DNA from: Micavibrio sp. UBA6212
GTDB taxonomy: Bacteria > Pseudomonadota > Alphaproteobacteria > Micavibrionales > Micavibrionaceae
Assembly (NCBI GenBank): GCA_002421905.1
Contig: DISK01000006.1
Span: forward strand, 2,261 to 66,260
Length of the DNA: 64,000 nucleotides
Reading direction: 5' to 3'
A program made the position numbers and the translations under genes. A model generated the notes under the pieces. It ran no database searches. It had not been told where the DNA came from and saw only the letters and a program-made list of their open reading frames with translations. Position 1 is the first letter of the stretch, and each line of letters starts with the position of its first letter. Of the stretch, positions 42,406 to 50,539 are shown one piece after another.

Positions 42406-45400
42406 ATGGCCCAGTTTTTTATCGACCGTCCCGTTTTTGCATGGGTCATTGCTATCGTCATTATGTTGGCAGGGCTTATGGCCGTTGCTACCCTGCCTGT
42501 CGAACAATATCCGAAAATCGCACCGCCTATTGTGCAGATTAACACATCCTATCCCGGCGCTTCCGCCATAACGCTGGAAAACAGCGTTACGCAGGTTATT
42601 GAACAACGTCTGGTCGGGATTGATTATCTGCGCTATTTCACATCGTCCAGCGACTCTTCCGGTAACGTCCAAATTACGCTGACATTTGAACCTGAAGCCG
42701 ACCCCGATATCGCGCAGGTGCAAACGCAAAACAAATTGCAAACTGCCATGTCCTTGCTACCGGAGGAAGTCCAGCGGCAGGGGGTAACGGTGACGAAAGG
42801 AACGACCGGCTTTTTGATGCTGGTTGGTTTTTATGCGGCCACCGATAACCTTACGCAGCACCAGATCGGGGATTACATTAACTCTAAACTGGTTGAACCC
42901 CTTAGCCGCGTACCGGGGGTCGGAAACCTTACCGTGTTCGGTCAGCCCTACGCCATGCGGATATGGCTCGACCCGGACAAGATGCACAGCTATAACATCA
43001 CGACAGAAGAAGTCGCGGCGGCGGTGCGCGCTCAGAATGCCGACGTTTCTTCCGGCCAGTTGGGTGGAACTCCCGCCGTTGGGGGCCAGCAATTGAACGC
43101 GACGATTACGGCGCAATCCCGTCTCAAAACTGTTGAGGAATTCGAGCAGATTTTCCTGCGGGTCAATCAGGACGGTTCCCAAATCCGCCTGAAAGACGTG
43201 GCCCGAATCAATCTTGGTGTGCAGAATTACGATATCGTTTCCTCTTATCAGGGTAAGCCCGCATCGGGGCTGGCGGTCAGTCTTGCGACAGGTGCCAACG
43301 CTCTGGAAACAGCTCAAAAGGTTAAGGATAAAGTTGATGAATTAACGGAGTTCATGCCCGCCGGTATGAAAGTTGTCTATCCGTATGATACCACGCCTTT
43401 CGTCAAAATCTCGATTCATGAGGTTATAAAAACTCTGATCGAAGCCATTGTTCTTGTCGTCGTGGTTATGTATCTGTTTCTGCAAAATTTCCGTGCAACG
43501 CTTATTCCGACAATTGCCGTTCCGGTGGTTCTTTTGGGGACATTCGGCGTTCTGGCCGCGTTCGGATTTTCAATCAACGTCTTGACCATGTTCGCCATGG
43601 TGCTGGCTATCGGCCTTCTGGTGGATGATGCGATTGTCGTGGTGGAAAACGTCGAGCGCGTGATGGAGGAAGAACATTTGCCGCCTAAGGAGGCCACCGA
43701 AAAATCCATGAAACAGATTACAAGCGCACTGGTCGGGATTGCGCTTGTTCTGTCCGCCGTGTTCGTACCGATGGCGTTTTTCAGCGGCTCGACCGGCGCG
43801 ATTTACCGCCAGTTTTCCTTGACCATCGTTTCCGCAATGGCCCTGTCCGTTCTGGTGGCCCTTGTTCTCACCCCGGCCTTGTGCGCCACCCTCCTGAAAC
43901 CCCATACAAAAGGTCACGGTGAGGCAAAGACGGGATTCTTTGGATGGTTTAATCGTAATTTTGATAGAAGCAAAAGGAAATATGGCCGAAGCGCGGCCTA
44001 TGTATCGAGCCGTCCTGTGCGGTTTCTGGCTATCTTCGTCGCCATGATCGCTCTGATGGCTGTAATGTTCGTGCGAATTCCAACAGCATTTTTGCCCGAT
44101 GAAGACCAAGGCATTATGCTGGTCATGGTAGCTGCGCCTGCCGGTGCAACGGTTGAGCGTACGGTTGCGAGTCTGAAACAAGTTGAAAAATATTATACGG
44201 AACATGAAAAGGAAGCCGTTGAAAGTGTCTTCACGGTGGCCGGATTCAGTTTTGCGGGACGTGGCCAGAATTCCGGTATGGCGTTCGTCAAACTCAGGGA
44301 TTGGGATGAACGCCATAAGGAAGGGCAAAGCCTCTTTGATATAACCGCACGTTCCATGGCGGCCTTGTCTTCTATCAAGGATGCATCCGTATTCGCCTTT
44401 TACCCGCCGCCCATTATCGAACTTGGAAACGCATCCGGTTTTGATATGCAACTGCTTGATAGGGTCGGTTTGGGTCATGAGGCTCTGATGGCGGCGCAAT
44501 ACCAGCTTTTAGGCATGGCTTCAAAAGACCCAAGGCTTGTCGGCGTTCGCCCGAACGGTTTGCCGGACGTGCCGGAATATAAAATCCATGTCGATCACGA
44601 AAAGGCGAGCGCGCAAGGACTGTCCATTGCTGATATAAACTCTACGCTGCAAACGGTTTGGGGATCGTCGTATATCAACGATTTCTTGCATGAAGGACGC
44701 ATCAAGCGCGTTTACATACAAGGTGATGCGCCGTTCCGAATGAACCCCGACGATGTGGATAGATGGTATGTCCGCAACGCACAGGAAGAAATGGTGCCAT
44801 TTTCGTCATTCGCCACGGCTGAGTGGGGATATGGTTCCCCCAAGCTGCAAAGATTCAATGGAACATCATCCTTGCAGATTCAGGGCGCGCCCGCACCGGG
44901 GGTTAGTTCCGGTGACGCCATGGCCATTATGGGAGAGCTTGCGTCTAAGCTACCAAAAGGAATCGGTTATGAGTGGTCGGGGCTTTCCTATGAAGAACGC
45001 GCTGCCGGAGCGCAGACGCCGTTGCTGTACTCGCTTTCCATCCTGATCGTGTTCTTATGCCTTGCCGCGCTGTATGAAAGCTGGACGGTTCCTTTCGCCG
45101 TTATGCTGGTGGTTCCGCTTGGTATCTTGGGTGCGGTCACGGCAACGCTTTTCAGCGGGCTATCGAATGACGTTTATTTCCAAGTCGGACTTTTGACGAC
45201 TATCGGCCTGTCTGCAAAGAACGCCATTCTGATTGTCGAATTTGCCAAGGCGCAATATGACAGCGGCATGGATTTGTTTGAAGCAACTATCCATGCGGCG
45301 GAACAACGCCTGCGCCCCATCCTTATGACCTCTATGGCCTTTATCCTTGGCGTGACGCCTTTGGCAATCGCCAGCGGCGCGGGTTCCGCCAGCCAGAATG

Positions 45401-45549
45401 CTATCGGTATTGGCGTGATCGGCGGCATGGTGTCGGCAACCTTCCTGGCCATTTTCTTCGTGCCAATGTTCTTTATCGTTATTCAGCGTTTCGCTAAAAA
45501 GCCGAAACCAGTTACAGCCGCAGCGGAGATCAATCATGAGCCTGTCTAA
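42406..45549 (+). CDS. RND multidrug efflux transporter, HAE-1 family (AcrB/MexB-like)
   Basis: At 1047 aa it is full length. FFIDRPVFAWVIAI at the start, the paired aspartates in TM4 (GLLVDDAIVVVENVERV, about residue 407) and GSASQNAIGIGVIGGM near the end are family hallmarks. It is a proton-driven pump for diverse toxic compounds. A complete RND pump inside a prophage is unusual. Its stop overlaps the channel gene by 14 bp. Confidence 0.96.
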   Translation: MAQFFIDRPVFAWVIAIVIMLAGLMAVATLPVEQYPKIAPPIVQINTSYPGASAITLENSVTQVIEQRLVGIDYLRYFTSSSDSSGNVQITLTFEPEADPDIAQVQTQNKLQTAMSLLPEEVQRQGVTVTKGTTGFLMLVGFYAATDNLTQHQIGDYINSKLVEPLSRVPGVGNLTVFGQPYAMRIWLDPDKMHSYNITTEEVAAAVRAQNADVSSGQLGGTPAVGGQQLNATITAQSRLKTVEEFEQIFLRVNQDGSQIRLKDVARINLGVQNYDIVSSYQGKPASGLAVSLATGANALETAQKVKDKVDELTEFMPAGMKVVYPYDTTPFVKISIHEVIKTLIEAIVLVVVVMYLFLQNFRATLIPTIAVPVVLLGTFGVLAAFGFSINVLTMFAMVLAIGLLVDDAIVVVENVERVMEEEHLPPKEATEKSMKQITSALVGIALVLSAVFVPMAFFSGSTGAIYRQFSLTIVSAMALSVLVALVLTPALCATLLKPHTKGHGEAKTGFFGWFNRNFDRSKRKYGRSAAYVSSRPVRFLAIFVAMIALMAVMFVRIPTAFLPDEDQGIMLVMVAAPAGATVERTVASLKQVEKYYTEHEKEAVESVFTVAGFSFAGRGQNSGMAFVKLRDWDERHKEGQSLFDITARSMAALSSIKDASVFAFYPPPIIELGNASGFDMQLLDRVGLGHEALMAAQYQLLGMASKDPRLVGVRPNGLPDVPEYKIHVDHEKASAQGLSIADINSTLQTVWGSSYINDFLHEGRIKRVYIQGDAPFRMNPDDVDRWYVRNAQEEMVPFSSFATAEWGYGSPKLQRFNGTSSLQIQGAPAPGVSSGDAMAIMGELASKLPKGIGYEWSGLSYEERAAGAQTPLLYSLSILIVFLCLAALYESWTVPFAVMLVVPLGILGAVTATLFSGLSNDVYFQVGLLTTIGLSAKNAILIVEFAKAQYDSGMDLFEATIHAAEQRLRPILMTSMAFILGVTPLAIASGAGSASQNAIGIGVIGGMVSATFLAIFFVPMFFIVIQRFAKKPKPVTAAAEINHEPV

Positions 45550-46954
45550 AACCCTTCTTTCCATGACAGCGGCGGCGGCCCTTCTAACGGGCTGCACGAT
45601 GATACCGGATTACGACCGCCCGGATTTGCCCGTATCGGCGCAGTGGCCGCAGGGCCAAGCCTATGAAGGCATAGAGGGCGTTTCCGAGGCCGATATTTCA
45701 AAGGTGAACTGGCAATCTTTCTTTCTCTCTCCCCCTATGCAGCGGGTCATTCAGACTTCCCTAGATAACAATAGGGATTTACGGGTGGCCTCGCTGCAAG
45801 TGGAGCAGGCCCGCGCCCTTTACCGGGTTGAGCGCGCCGCCCTTGTGCCTTCTATCGGCGCAACCGGCAGCGGAACGCGGCAGGGCATACCGGAGAACGC
45901 CTCCGGGCTTGGGAAAGATACGGTTTCCTCAACCTATAGCGCGAATGTCGGCACAACAGCCTTTGAACTGGATTTGTTCGGGCGTATCCGCAGTATGAAC
46001 GAGCGCGCGCTTGAGGAATATTTTGCAACCGAGGAAGCGCAACAATCCGCCCGCATTGCCTTGATTGCCGAAACCGCCAATGCGTATTTGACTTATCTTG
46101 CAGACAAGAAGCTGCTCGGCATTACGGAAGACACGCTCAAATCACAGCAGGAAGCCTACGACCTTATCAAGAAGCGTTACGATCTTGGCACGTCCTCGCA
46201 GCTTGATCTTGAACAGGCGCGCACGTCCGTTGAAACGGCCCGCGCCAATCGCGCCCGTTATCTGCGCTTTGTGGCACAGGATAGAAACGCGCTCGAACTC
46301 TTGATGGGAACCGCGCCGGATACGGCCATACTGGATGCCTTGACGCTGGATACGGTTGAACTGGCCGACAATCTGCCAGTGGGCCTGCCTTCCGCCGTGT
46401 TATTGGAACGCCCCGATATCCGGCAGGCCGAACATTCCCTGAAAGCGGCCAACGCCAATATCGGCGCGGCGCGCGCGGCGTTCTTTCCGGCTATCAGCTT
46501 GACCGGCTCGGCGGGCTTTGCCAGCGAAAGCCTGTCCGATTTGTTCAAATCCGGTTCATCCCTTGCATGGTCGTTCATTCCGTCAATCACGCTGCCGATC
46601 TTTGAAGGCGGCAAGAATATAGCGAATCTGGACAGCGCAACCGCTGGGCAGAAAATCGCCGTGGCTCAGTACGAGAAATCCATTCAAACGGCGTTCCGTG
46701 AAGTGGCGGACGAACTGGCGGCGCGGGGAACCTATACCGAGCAACTGGCCGCGCAGACCGCTTTGGCTAATGCCACCGGCAACGCTTACCGGATCTCCCG
46801 CGCCCGGTATGACCAAGGCACGGACAATTATTTAAGCGTTCTGGATTCGCAGCGCGAACTCTATAGCGCGCAACAATCCGAAATTACGGTGCAGCAAGAA
46901 CGCCTTTCTAACCTTGTGAATCTTTATAAGGTTTTAGGAGGTGGAAAAGAATGA
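45536..46954 (+). CDS. RND outer-membrane channel lipoprotein (OprM/NodT-like)
   Basis: The 472-aa protein has a lipobox LLTGC (C20) followed by TMIPDYDRP, the standard start of OprM-type factors, and the two OEP repeats with RPDIRQAEHSLKAANANIGAARAAFFP near 298-325. It trimerises in the outer membrane to complete the pump. A decayed second copy of its two ends lies at 47533-47630. Confidence 0.95.
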   Translation: MSLSKTLLSMTAAAALLTGCTMIPDYDRPDLPVSAQWPQGQAYEGIEGVSEADISKVNWQSFFLSPPMQRVIQTSLDNNRDLRVASLQVEQARALYRVERAALVPSIGATGSGTRQGIPENASGLGKDTVSSTYSANVGTTAFELDLFGRIRSMNERALEEYFATEEAQQSARIALIAETANAYLTYLADKKLLGITEDTLKSQQEAYDLIKKRYDLGTSSQLDLEQARTSVETARANRARYLRFVAQDRNALELLMGTAPDTAILDALTLDTVELADNLPVGLPSAVLLERPDIRQAEHSLKAANANIGAARAAFFPAISLTGSAGFASESLSDLFKSGSSLAWSFIPSITLPIFEGGKNIANLDSATAGQKIAVAQYEKSIQTAFREVADELAARGTYTEQLAAQTALANATGNAYRISRARYDQGTDNYLSVLDSQRELYSAQQSEITVQQERLSNLVNLYKVLGGGKE

Positions 46955-46955
46955 A

Positions 46956-47536
46956 ATGAGGCTTAAAAAATTTGCCCCCGACGATGTTTTGCGAGTTGTC
47001 ATGTATCTTTTTTGGGAAAAAGGATACGCGGGAACGTCGATGGATGAGATCGTGGAAGCGACGCGGGTAAAAAGCAAAGCCTTTATAATTTCTTTGGTGA
47101 CAAGAAGGGCCTTTTTCTCAAGGTTCTTTATTTTTATTTTGAAGATACGATGGCGACCGTCCGGGAAATTTTGTCCCAAAGAAAGGCTGCGCCCGATCTT
47201 CTGCACCAGATGTTTCAGTTTTTCATGGACAGGTCTGATAGGGGGGCGCACCCCGAGGGCTGCCTGATTATCAATACGGTTTCAGAATTCGGGAAGTCCG
47301 ATCAGGATATCAAGGCTGCTCTTGATGATATGGAAGAAGAATTCAATAAAACGCTTAAAAAGACTATTCTTGTCGGGCAAAAAGAAAAAACGATTACGGA
47401 TACAATGAAGGCGGCGGATATTGCCGCTTTCCTGAAATGCGCCTTGTGCGGCGTTCTGATTCTCGACCGGAAGGGGAATAATATTCAGGGCATCAAAAAA
47501 ATAACCTATCACGCCATCCAGAGCATAAGCCGATGA
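46956..47536 (+). pseudogene. TetR-family regulator, frameshifted
   Basis: The ATG at 46956 gives MRLKKFAPDDVLRVVMYLFW and TSMDEIVEATRVK, a normal TetR start, but the frame is lost at an A5 run (47069-47073). Adding one A restores SLYNFFGDKKGLFLKVLYFYFEDT and leads into the second half (ATVREILSQ ... to 47536). It is either a one-base deletion in the gene or a sequencing error in a homopolymer. It directly follows the outer-membrane channel gene, so the pump locus had a second regulator. Confidence 0.8.
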
Positions 47537-47630
47537 GGAGAGTGAAACGAGATACAGTCGCAGCGGCCCTTTTAATGGGCTGCACGATGATAACCTTGTC
47601 AAGCTCTATAAGGTTCTAGGGGTTTGAAAA
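47533..47630 (+). pseudogene. Collapsed relic of a second OprM-like gene
   Basis: The segment first resembles the start of the intact channel gene (GCGGCCCTTTTAATGGGC then TGCACGATGATA; compare 45573-45602) and then jumps to its end (AACCTTGTCAAGCTCTATAA, then GGTTCTAGG; compare 46912-46940). A 28-codon reading frame from 47533 still encodes a signal with lipobox LLMGC. About 1.3 kb of middle sequence is missing. It shows that a diverged second channel gene once stood downstream of the frameshifted tetR. Confidence 0.72.
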
Positions 47631-47699
47631 TAACGGAAAGAAAAAATGAATAACTTTTCTAGCTTGGAAATTCGTAAGGTTAAATAAAGGAGAACATCT

Positions 47700-48650
47700 A
47701 TGACAAAAATAATCCTTGGTAAAAGCGGGCTGTCTGTCGCGCCTCTGGCTTTTGGTGGCAATGTCTTTGGCTGGACGGTTGATGAAAAGCGGTCTTTTGA
47801 ACTTCTGGACGCGTTTGTCGATTTTGGCTTCAACCTTGTCGATACGGCGAATGTGTATTCAGCATGGGTGCCGGGGCATAAAGGCGGCGAATCCGAAACT
47901 ATTATAGGAAACTGGCTGAGACTCTCCGGAAAGCGCGATAAAATCGTTCTGGCCACCAAGGTCGGCATCGAAATGGGGGATGGCTCCAAAGGGCTTAAAA
48001 AAGACTATATCCTGAAATCCGTTGAGGATTCTCTCAGACGTCTGCAAACGGACGTGATTGATCTTTATCAATCCCATAAGGACGACCCCGAAACACCGCT
48101 GGATGAAACGCTGTCTGCTTACGACACACTTATCAAGCAAGGCAAGGTGCGGGCGATAGGTGCTTCCAACTATGATGCAAGCCGTTTGCAAGCAGCCCTT
48201 GAAGTCAGTCGTCAATACGGATTGCCGTCCTATATCTCGCTCCAGCCGGAATATAACCTTTATGACCGGGCCGGGTTTGAAGCGGAACTGGAGCCTTTGG
48301 TACTTCGAGAAGGGATTGGCGTTATCAGCTATTATTCACTGGCGAGCGGATTCTTGAGCGGAAAATACCGTACCGAGGCTGATCTGGGTAAAAGCCCGCG
48401 CGGTGGCGGCATCGGACAGCGTTACCTCAATGAGCGGGGCCTGCGTATTCTGAAGGCTCTGGACGAGGTGGCCAGCGCCCATAAGACCGTGCCTACAGTC
48501 GTATCCTTGGCGTGGCTTATCCAGCGAAAATCGGTCACAGCACCAATTGCAAGCGCCACGAGCGTAGCGCAACTCTCCGAACTCGCAGAAGCGACCACGT
48601 TGCAACTGAGTGCGGACGATGTGCGAAAGCTGGATCAGGCCAGCGCGTAG
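47700..48650 (+). CDS. Aldo/keto reductase
   Basis: The 316-aa TIM-barrel oxidoreductase has the catalytic set D48 (NLVDTAN), Y53, K87 (LATKVG) and the His in LYQSHKDD near 126. NADPH-dependent reduction of aldehydes or ketones is expected. AAAGGAGAA lies upstream of the ATG. It is the last enzyme of the cargo and may share the detoxification theme with the alcohol dehydrogenase. The 200 bp downstream to 48854 show nothing clear. Confidence 0.94.
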   Translation: MTKIILGKSGLSVAPLAFGGNVFGWTVDEKRSFELLDAFVDFGFNLVDTANVYSAWVPGHKGGESETIIGNWLRLSGKRDKIVLATKVGIEMGDGSKGLKKDYILKSVEDSLRRLQTDVIDLYQSHKDDPETPLDETLSAYDTLIKQGKVRAIGASNYDASRLQAALEVSRQYGLPSYISLQPEYNLYDRAGFEAELEPLVLREGIGVISYYSLASGFLSGKYRTEADLGKSPRGGGIGQRYLNERGLRILKALDEVASAHKTVPTVVSLAWLIQRKSVTAPIASATSVAQLSELAEATTLQLSADDVRKLDQASA

Positions 48651-48854
48651 AAGGAAAGAATGCCCAAAATGATGACCCATAATCACGCATATCCCATATC
48701 AGATGCTTTATCCATACAATTACGGATTGACCTCGCTGCATCATATCGAGGTGTTTTCCTGCCGCAATTCCGCTGCATGGCCTGCTATCCTTGGGCCATA
48801 AACGGAAACTTGAGTAAGAACCTTTAACCCGCTAACAACACTAAGGAGAGAACT

Positions 48855-49109
48855 ATGAGTATAGAAAATAATCCGTTCTGGACTTCCGCCCCCGCCAAGG
48901 AAAAACTGGAAGAGCTGCAAAAAGCGCAAAGCGAGTTTGCCTCGAAAATTTTTAACGAAGGCTCGGAGTTTCAGAAAAAGCAATTCGCGCTGATTACCGA
49001 TCTTGTTCAAAACCAAGTCGCATTCAGCAGCCAGATATTTTCCAGCGCGTTGAATATCATCAACGACAACGGAATTTTCGCTGAGAAAAAAGCGGCGAAA
49101 AGCAAGTAA
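48855..49109 (+). CDS. Short phasin-like protein, 84 aa
   Basis: The protein is helical and amphipathic (EKLEELQKAQSEFASKIFNEGSEFQKKQ, then LVQNQVAFSSQIFSSALNII) with a lysine-rich end, similar to phasin-family proteins that coat polyhydroxyalkanoate granules, but shorter than most. AAGGAGAGA precedes the ATG. It stands alone between the aldo/keto reductase and the toxin-antitoxin pair. The assignment is by pattern only. Confidence 0.6.
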   Translation: MSIENNPFWTSAPAKEKLEELQKAQSEFASKIFNEGSEFQKKQFALITDLVQNQVAFSSQIFSSALNIINDNGIFAEKKAAKSK

Positions 49110-49215
49110 ACAGGCGACTGGATTTGAGGGATGGCCCCCCGCGCATATTCTGCGCGGGCATTGGCATGTTAGCATAAGATCAATCCCCCCGGCCCCACCG
49201 GGCAGATTGGGAAAA

Positions 49216-49245
49216 GGGCCGGAAGAAATCCGGCCCCTTTCTTTT
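49216..49245 (+). terminator. Intrinsic terminator downstream of the phasin-like gene
   Basis: GGGCCGG, an AAGAAAT loop and CCGGCCC are followed by CTTTCTTTT. A second hairpin without a T-run (CCCGCGCA/TGCGCGGG, about 49138-49160) lies just before it. Confidence 0.8.
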
Positions 49246-49403
49246 ATCCCGCTGCCAGGCGCGCGGGCTTCAAAACCGGCCTCCGGCTTTTTCAGTCCCT
49301 TCAATGGGTTATGAGAATCGGGTATGATATAGGCCTGAATTACAGGCGGCGGGCCGCCTTATATATATAAACCTTGAAATCGTACTACAAAACTGGTACA
49401 CTT

Positions 49404-49793
49404 ATGAAAGATACAGAATTTATCGTTTATGAGGGCGAGGCCTTCACCGTTGAATGGTATTACGATGCCAAAGGCAACAGCCAGCCGCATGAATTTTATG
49501 ACGAGCTGGATGAGGATCAAAAAATCCAGTTGCTGAAACTCGTTGAAACCATTTGTAAGGCGGGCCAAATCCGAAACAAAACGAAATTCAGGAATGAAGG
49601 CGACAAGATTTTCGCATTCAAGCCGAAGCCGAACAGGTTTCTTTGCTTCTTTGTAGAGGGAAAGAAAATTGTGGTTACAAACGGCTTTACAAAGAAACAG
49701 GATAAATTGCCGCCCGCGGAAAAAGAAAGGGCGTTGAACCACAGGGCCGATTATCTGGCCCGGACGAAAAAAGGGACGTATTACGATGGCTAA
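49404..49793 (+). CDS. RelE/HigB-like toxin (phage Gp49-type)
   Basis: The start ATG at 49404 gives 129 aa; a TTG at 49374 would add ten residues. The core NKTKFRNEGDKIFAFKPKPNRFLCFFVEGKKIVVTNGFTKK and the downstream ERALNHRADYLAR helix match the RelE-fold phage-derived Gp49 group of mRNA-cutting toxins. The antitoxin gene overlaps its 3' end by 8 bp. An inverted GTAC...GTAC element just upstream (about 49382-49399) may be the operator. Confidence 0.85.
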   Translation: MKDTEFIVYEGEAFTVEWYYDAKGNSQPHEFYDELDEDQKIQLLKLVETICKAGQIRNKTKFRNEGDKIFAFKPKPNRFLCFFVEGKKIVVTNGFTKKQDKLPPAEKERALNHRADYLARTKKGTYYDG

Positions 49794-50088
49794 GAAAACG
49801 ATGAGTACATATGAACGGGAAATGCAAAACCCGGAATTCAGAAAAAAATACCAGAAAGCATACAATGAGTTTGTGCTTTCTGAGTTGATCCTTGCCCTGA
49901 TGGAAGAAGATGAAACCTCCGTCCGCAAGTTGGCGAAGGCCGTTAATATTTCCCCTTCCGTTATTCAGAAAATTCGCAGCGGCGAACAAACGGATTTGAA
50001 AATGACAAACTTCCTGAATATCGCTAAGGAATTCGGGTACAAGGTTGTGCTTGAAAAAGGCGATAGCCGGATTGCCCTCCAAGGCTGA
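49786..50088 (+). CDS. XRE-family antitoxin (HigA-like)
   Basis: The 100-aa protein has a central HTH (DETSVRKLAKAVNISPSVIQKIRSGEQTDLKMTNFLNIAKEFGY, about 45-88). Toxin-first order with overlap is the higBA arrangement. The pair sits about 290 bp from attR, a common place for modules that stabilise a prophage by post-segregational killing. The following 290 bp hold a GGATTCCGG/CCGGAATCC hairpin, the arm-type repeats and attR, but no gene. Confidence 0.85.
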   Translation: MAKKTMSTYEREMQNPEFRKKYQKAYNEFVLSELILALMEEDETSVRKLAKAVNISPSVIQKIRSGEQTDLKMTNFLNIAKEFGYKVVLEKGDSRIALQG

Positions 50089-50274
50089 TTAGCTCCCTTC
50101 ACAAAATGCCGTTTCTAGCCCCACTGGTGGCGTGGGGTGGGCCTTTGGATTCCGGCGCGGCTCCTCTTTGCCGGAATCCGGTTCAAGCCCCATAGTGGTA
50201 ATTGTACCGGCGACCAATAAAAACCGTTTTCCAATTTCCGGTTTTTGCTTGTTTGATGCAGGGAAAAATGCAAG

Positions 50275-50297
50275 ATTATCTAACGGAATTATCTAAC
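50275..50297 (+). repeat. Candidate integrase arm-type sites, right arm
   Basis: ATTATCTAACGGAA (50275-50288) and a partial repeat ATTATCTAAC (50288-50297) lie in tandem about 85-105 bp inside attR. The first is identical to the site at 1577-1590 near attL. A related ATAATCTAACG occurs at about 5607. Confidence 0.5.
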
Positions 50298-50380
50298 ACC
50301 GCATAATTCCCGGTAGACACCCTTTCTAAGACGTTGATTTGGTTAGGTTCTAGAGCGCAAAAACGCCTTAAACTCGTAAT

Positions 50381-50427
50381 GCTCATAACCTGAAGGTCGT
50401 CAGTTCAAATCTGGCCCCCGCAACCAA
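50381..50427 (+). repeat. attR: attR of the prophage and probable left end of the second element
   Basis: This is the 47-bp copy of the tRNA-fMet 3' end. The tRNA 5' half is absent upstream, so it is not a functional tRNA gene. It carries A at the position equivalent to tRNA base 43 and so keeps the paired form. A second integrase gene begins 113 bp downstream, so the same repeat is likely to serve as the attachment site of the next element. Confidence 0.92.
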
Positions 50428-50539
50428 TAATATCAAGCACTTAGCGCTGATTTACACACCATTTATTAACCATAATATGCCATAATTTTCGCACAAAAGT
50501 CTTACACGGTACTTACACGTTTTGACGTTTAGGAGAGTT

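Noticed and set aside
47069..47080. Programmed frameshift in the second tetR
   Set aside because: TetR genes are not known to use frameshifting, and the site is a plain A-run without a slippery heptamer or visible stimulating structure. Mutation or sequencing error is simpler.
50381..50427. Second tRNA-fMet gene
   Set aside because: Only the 3' part from position 31 is present; the 5' half, D arm and acceptor partner are missing, so it is an attachment-site remnant.
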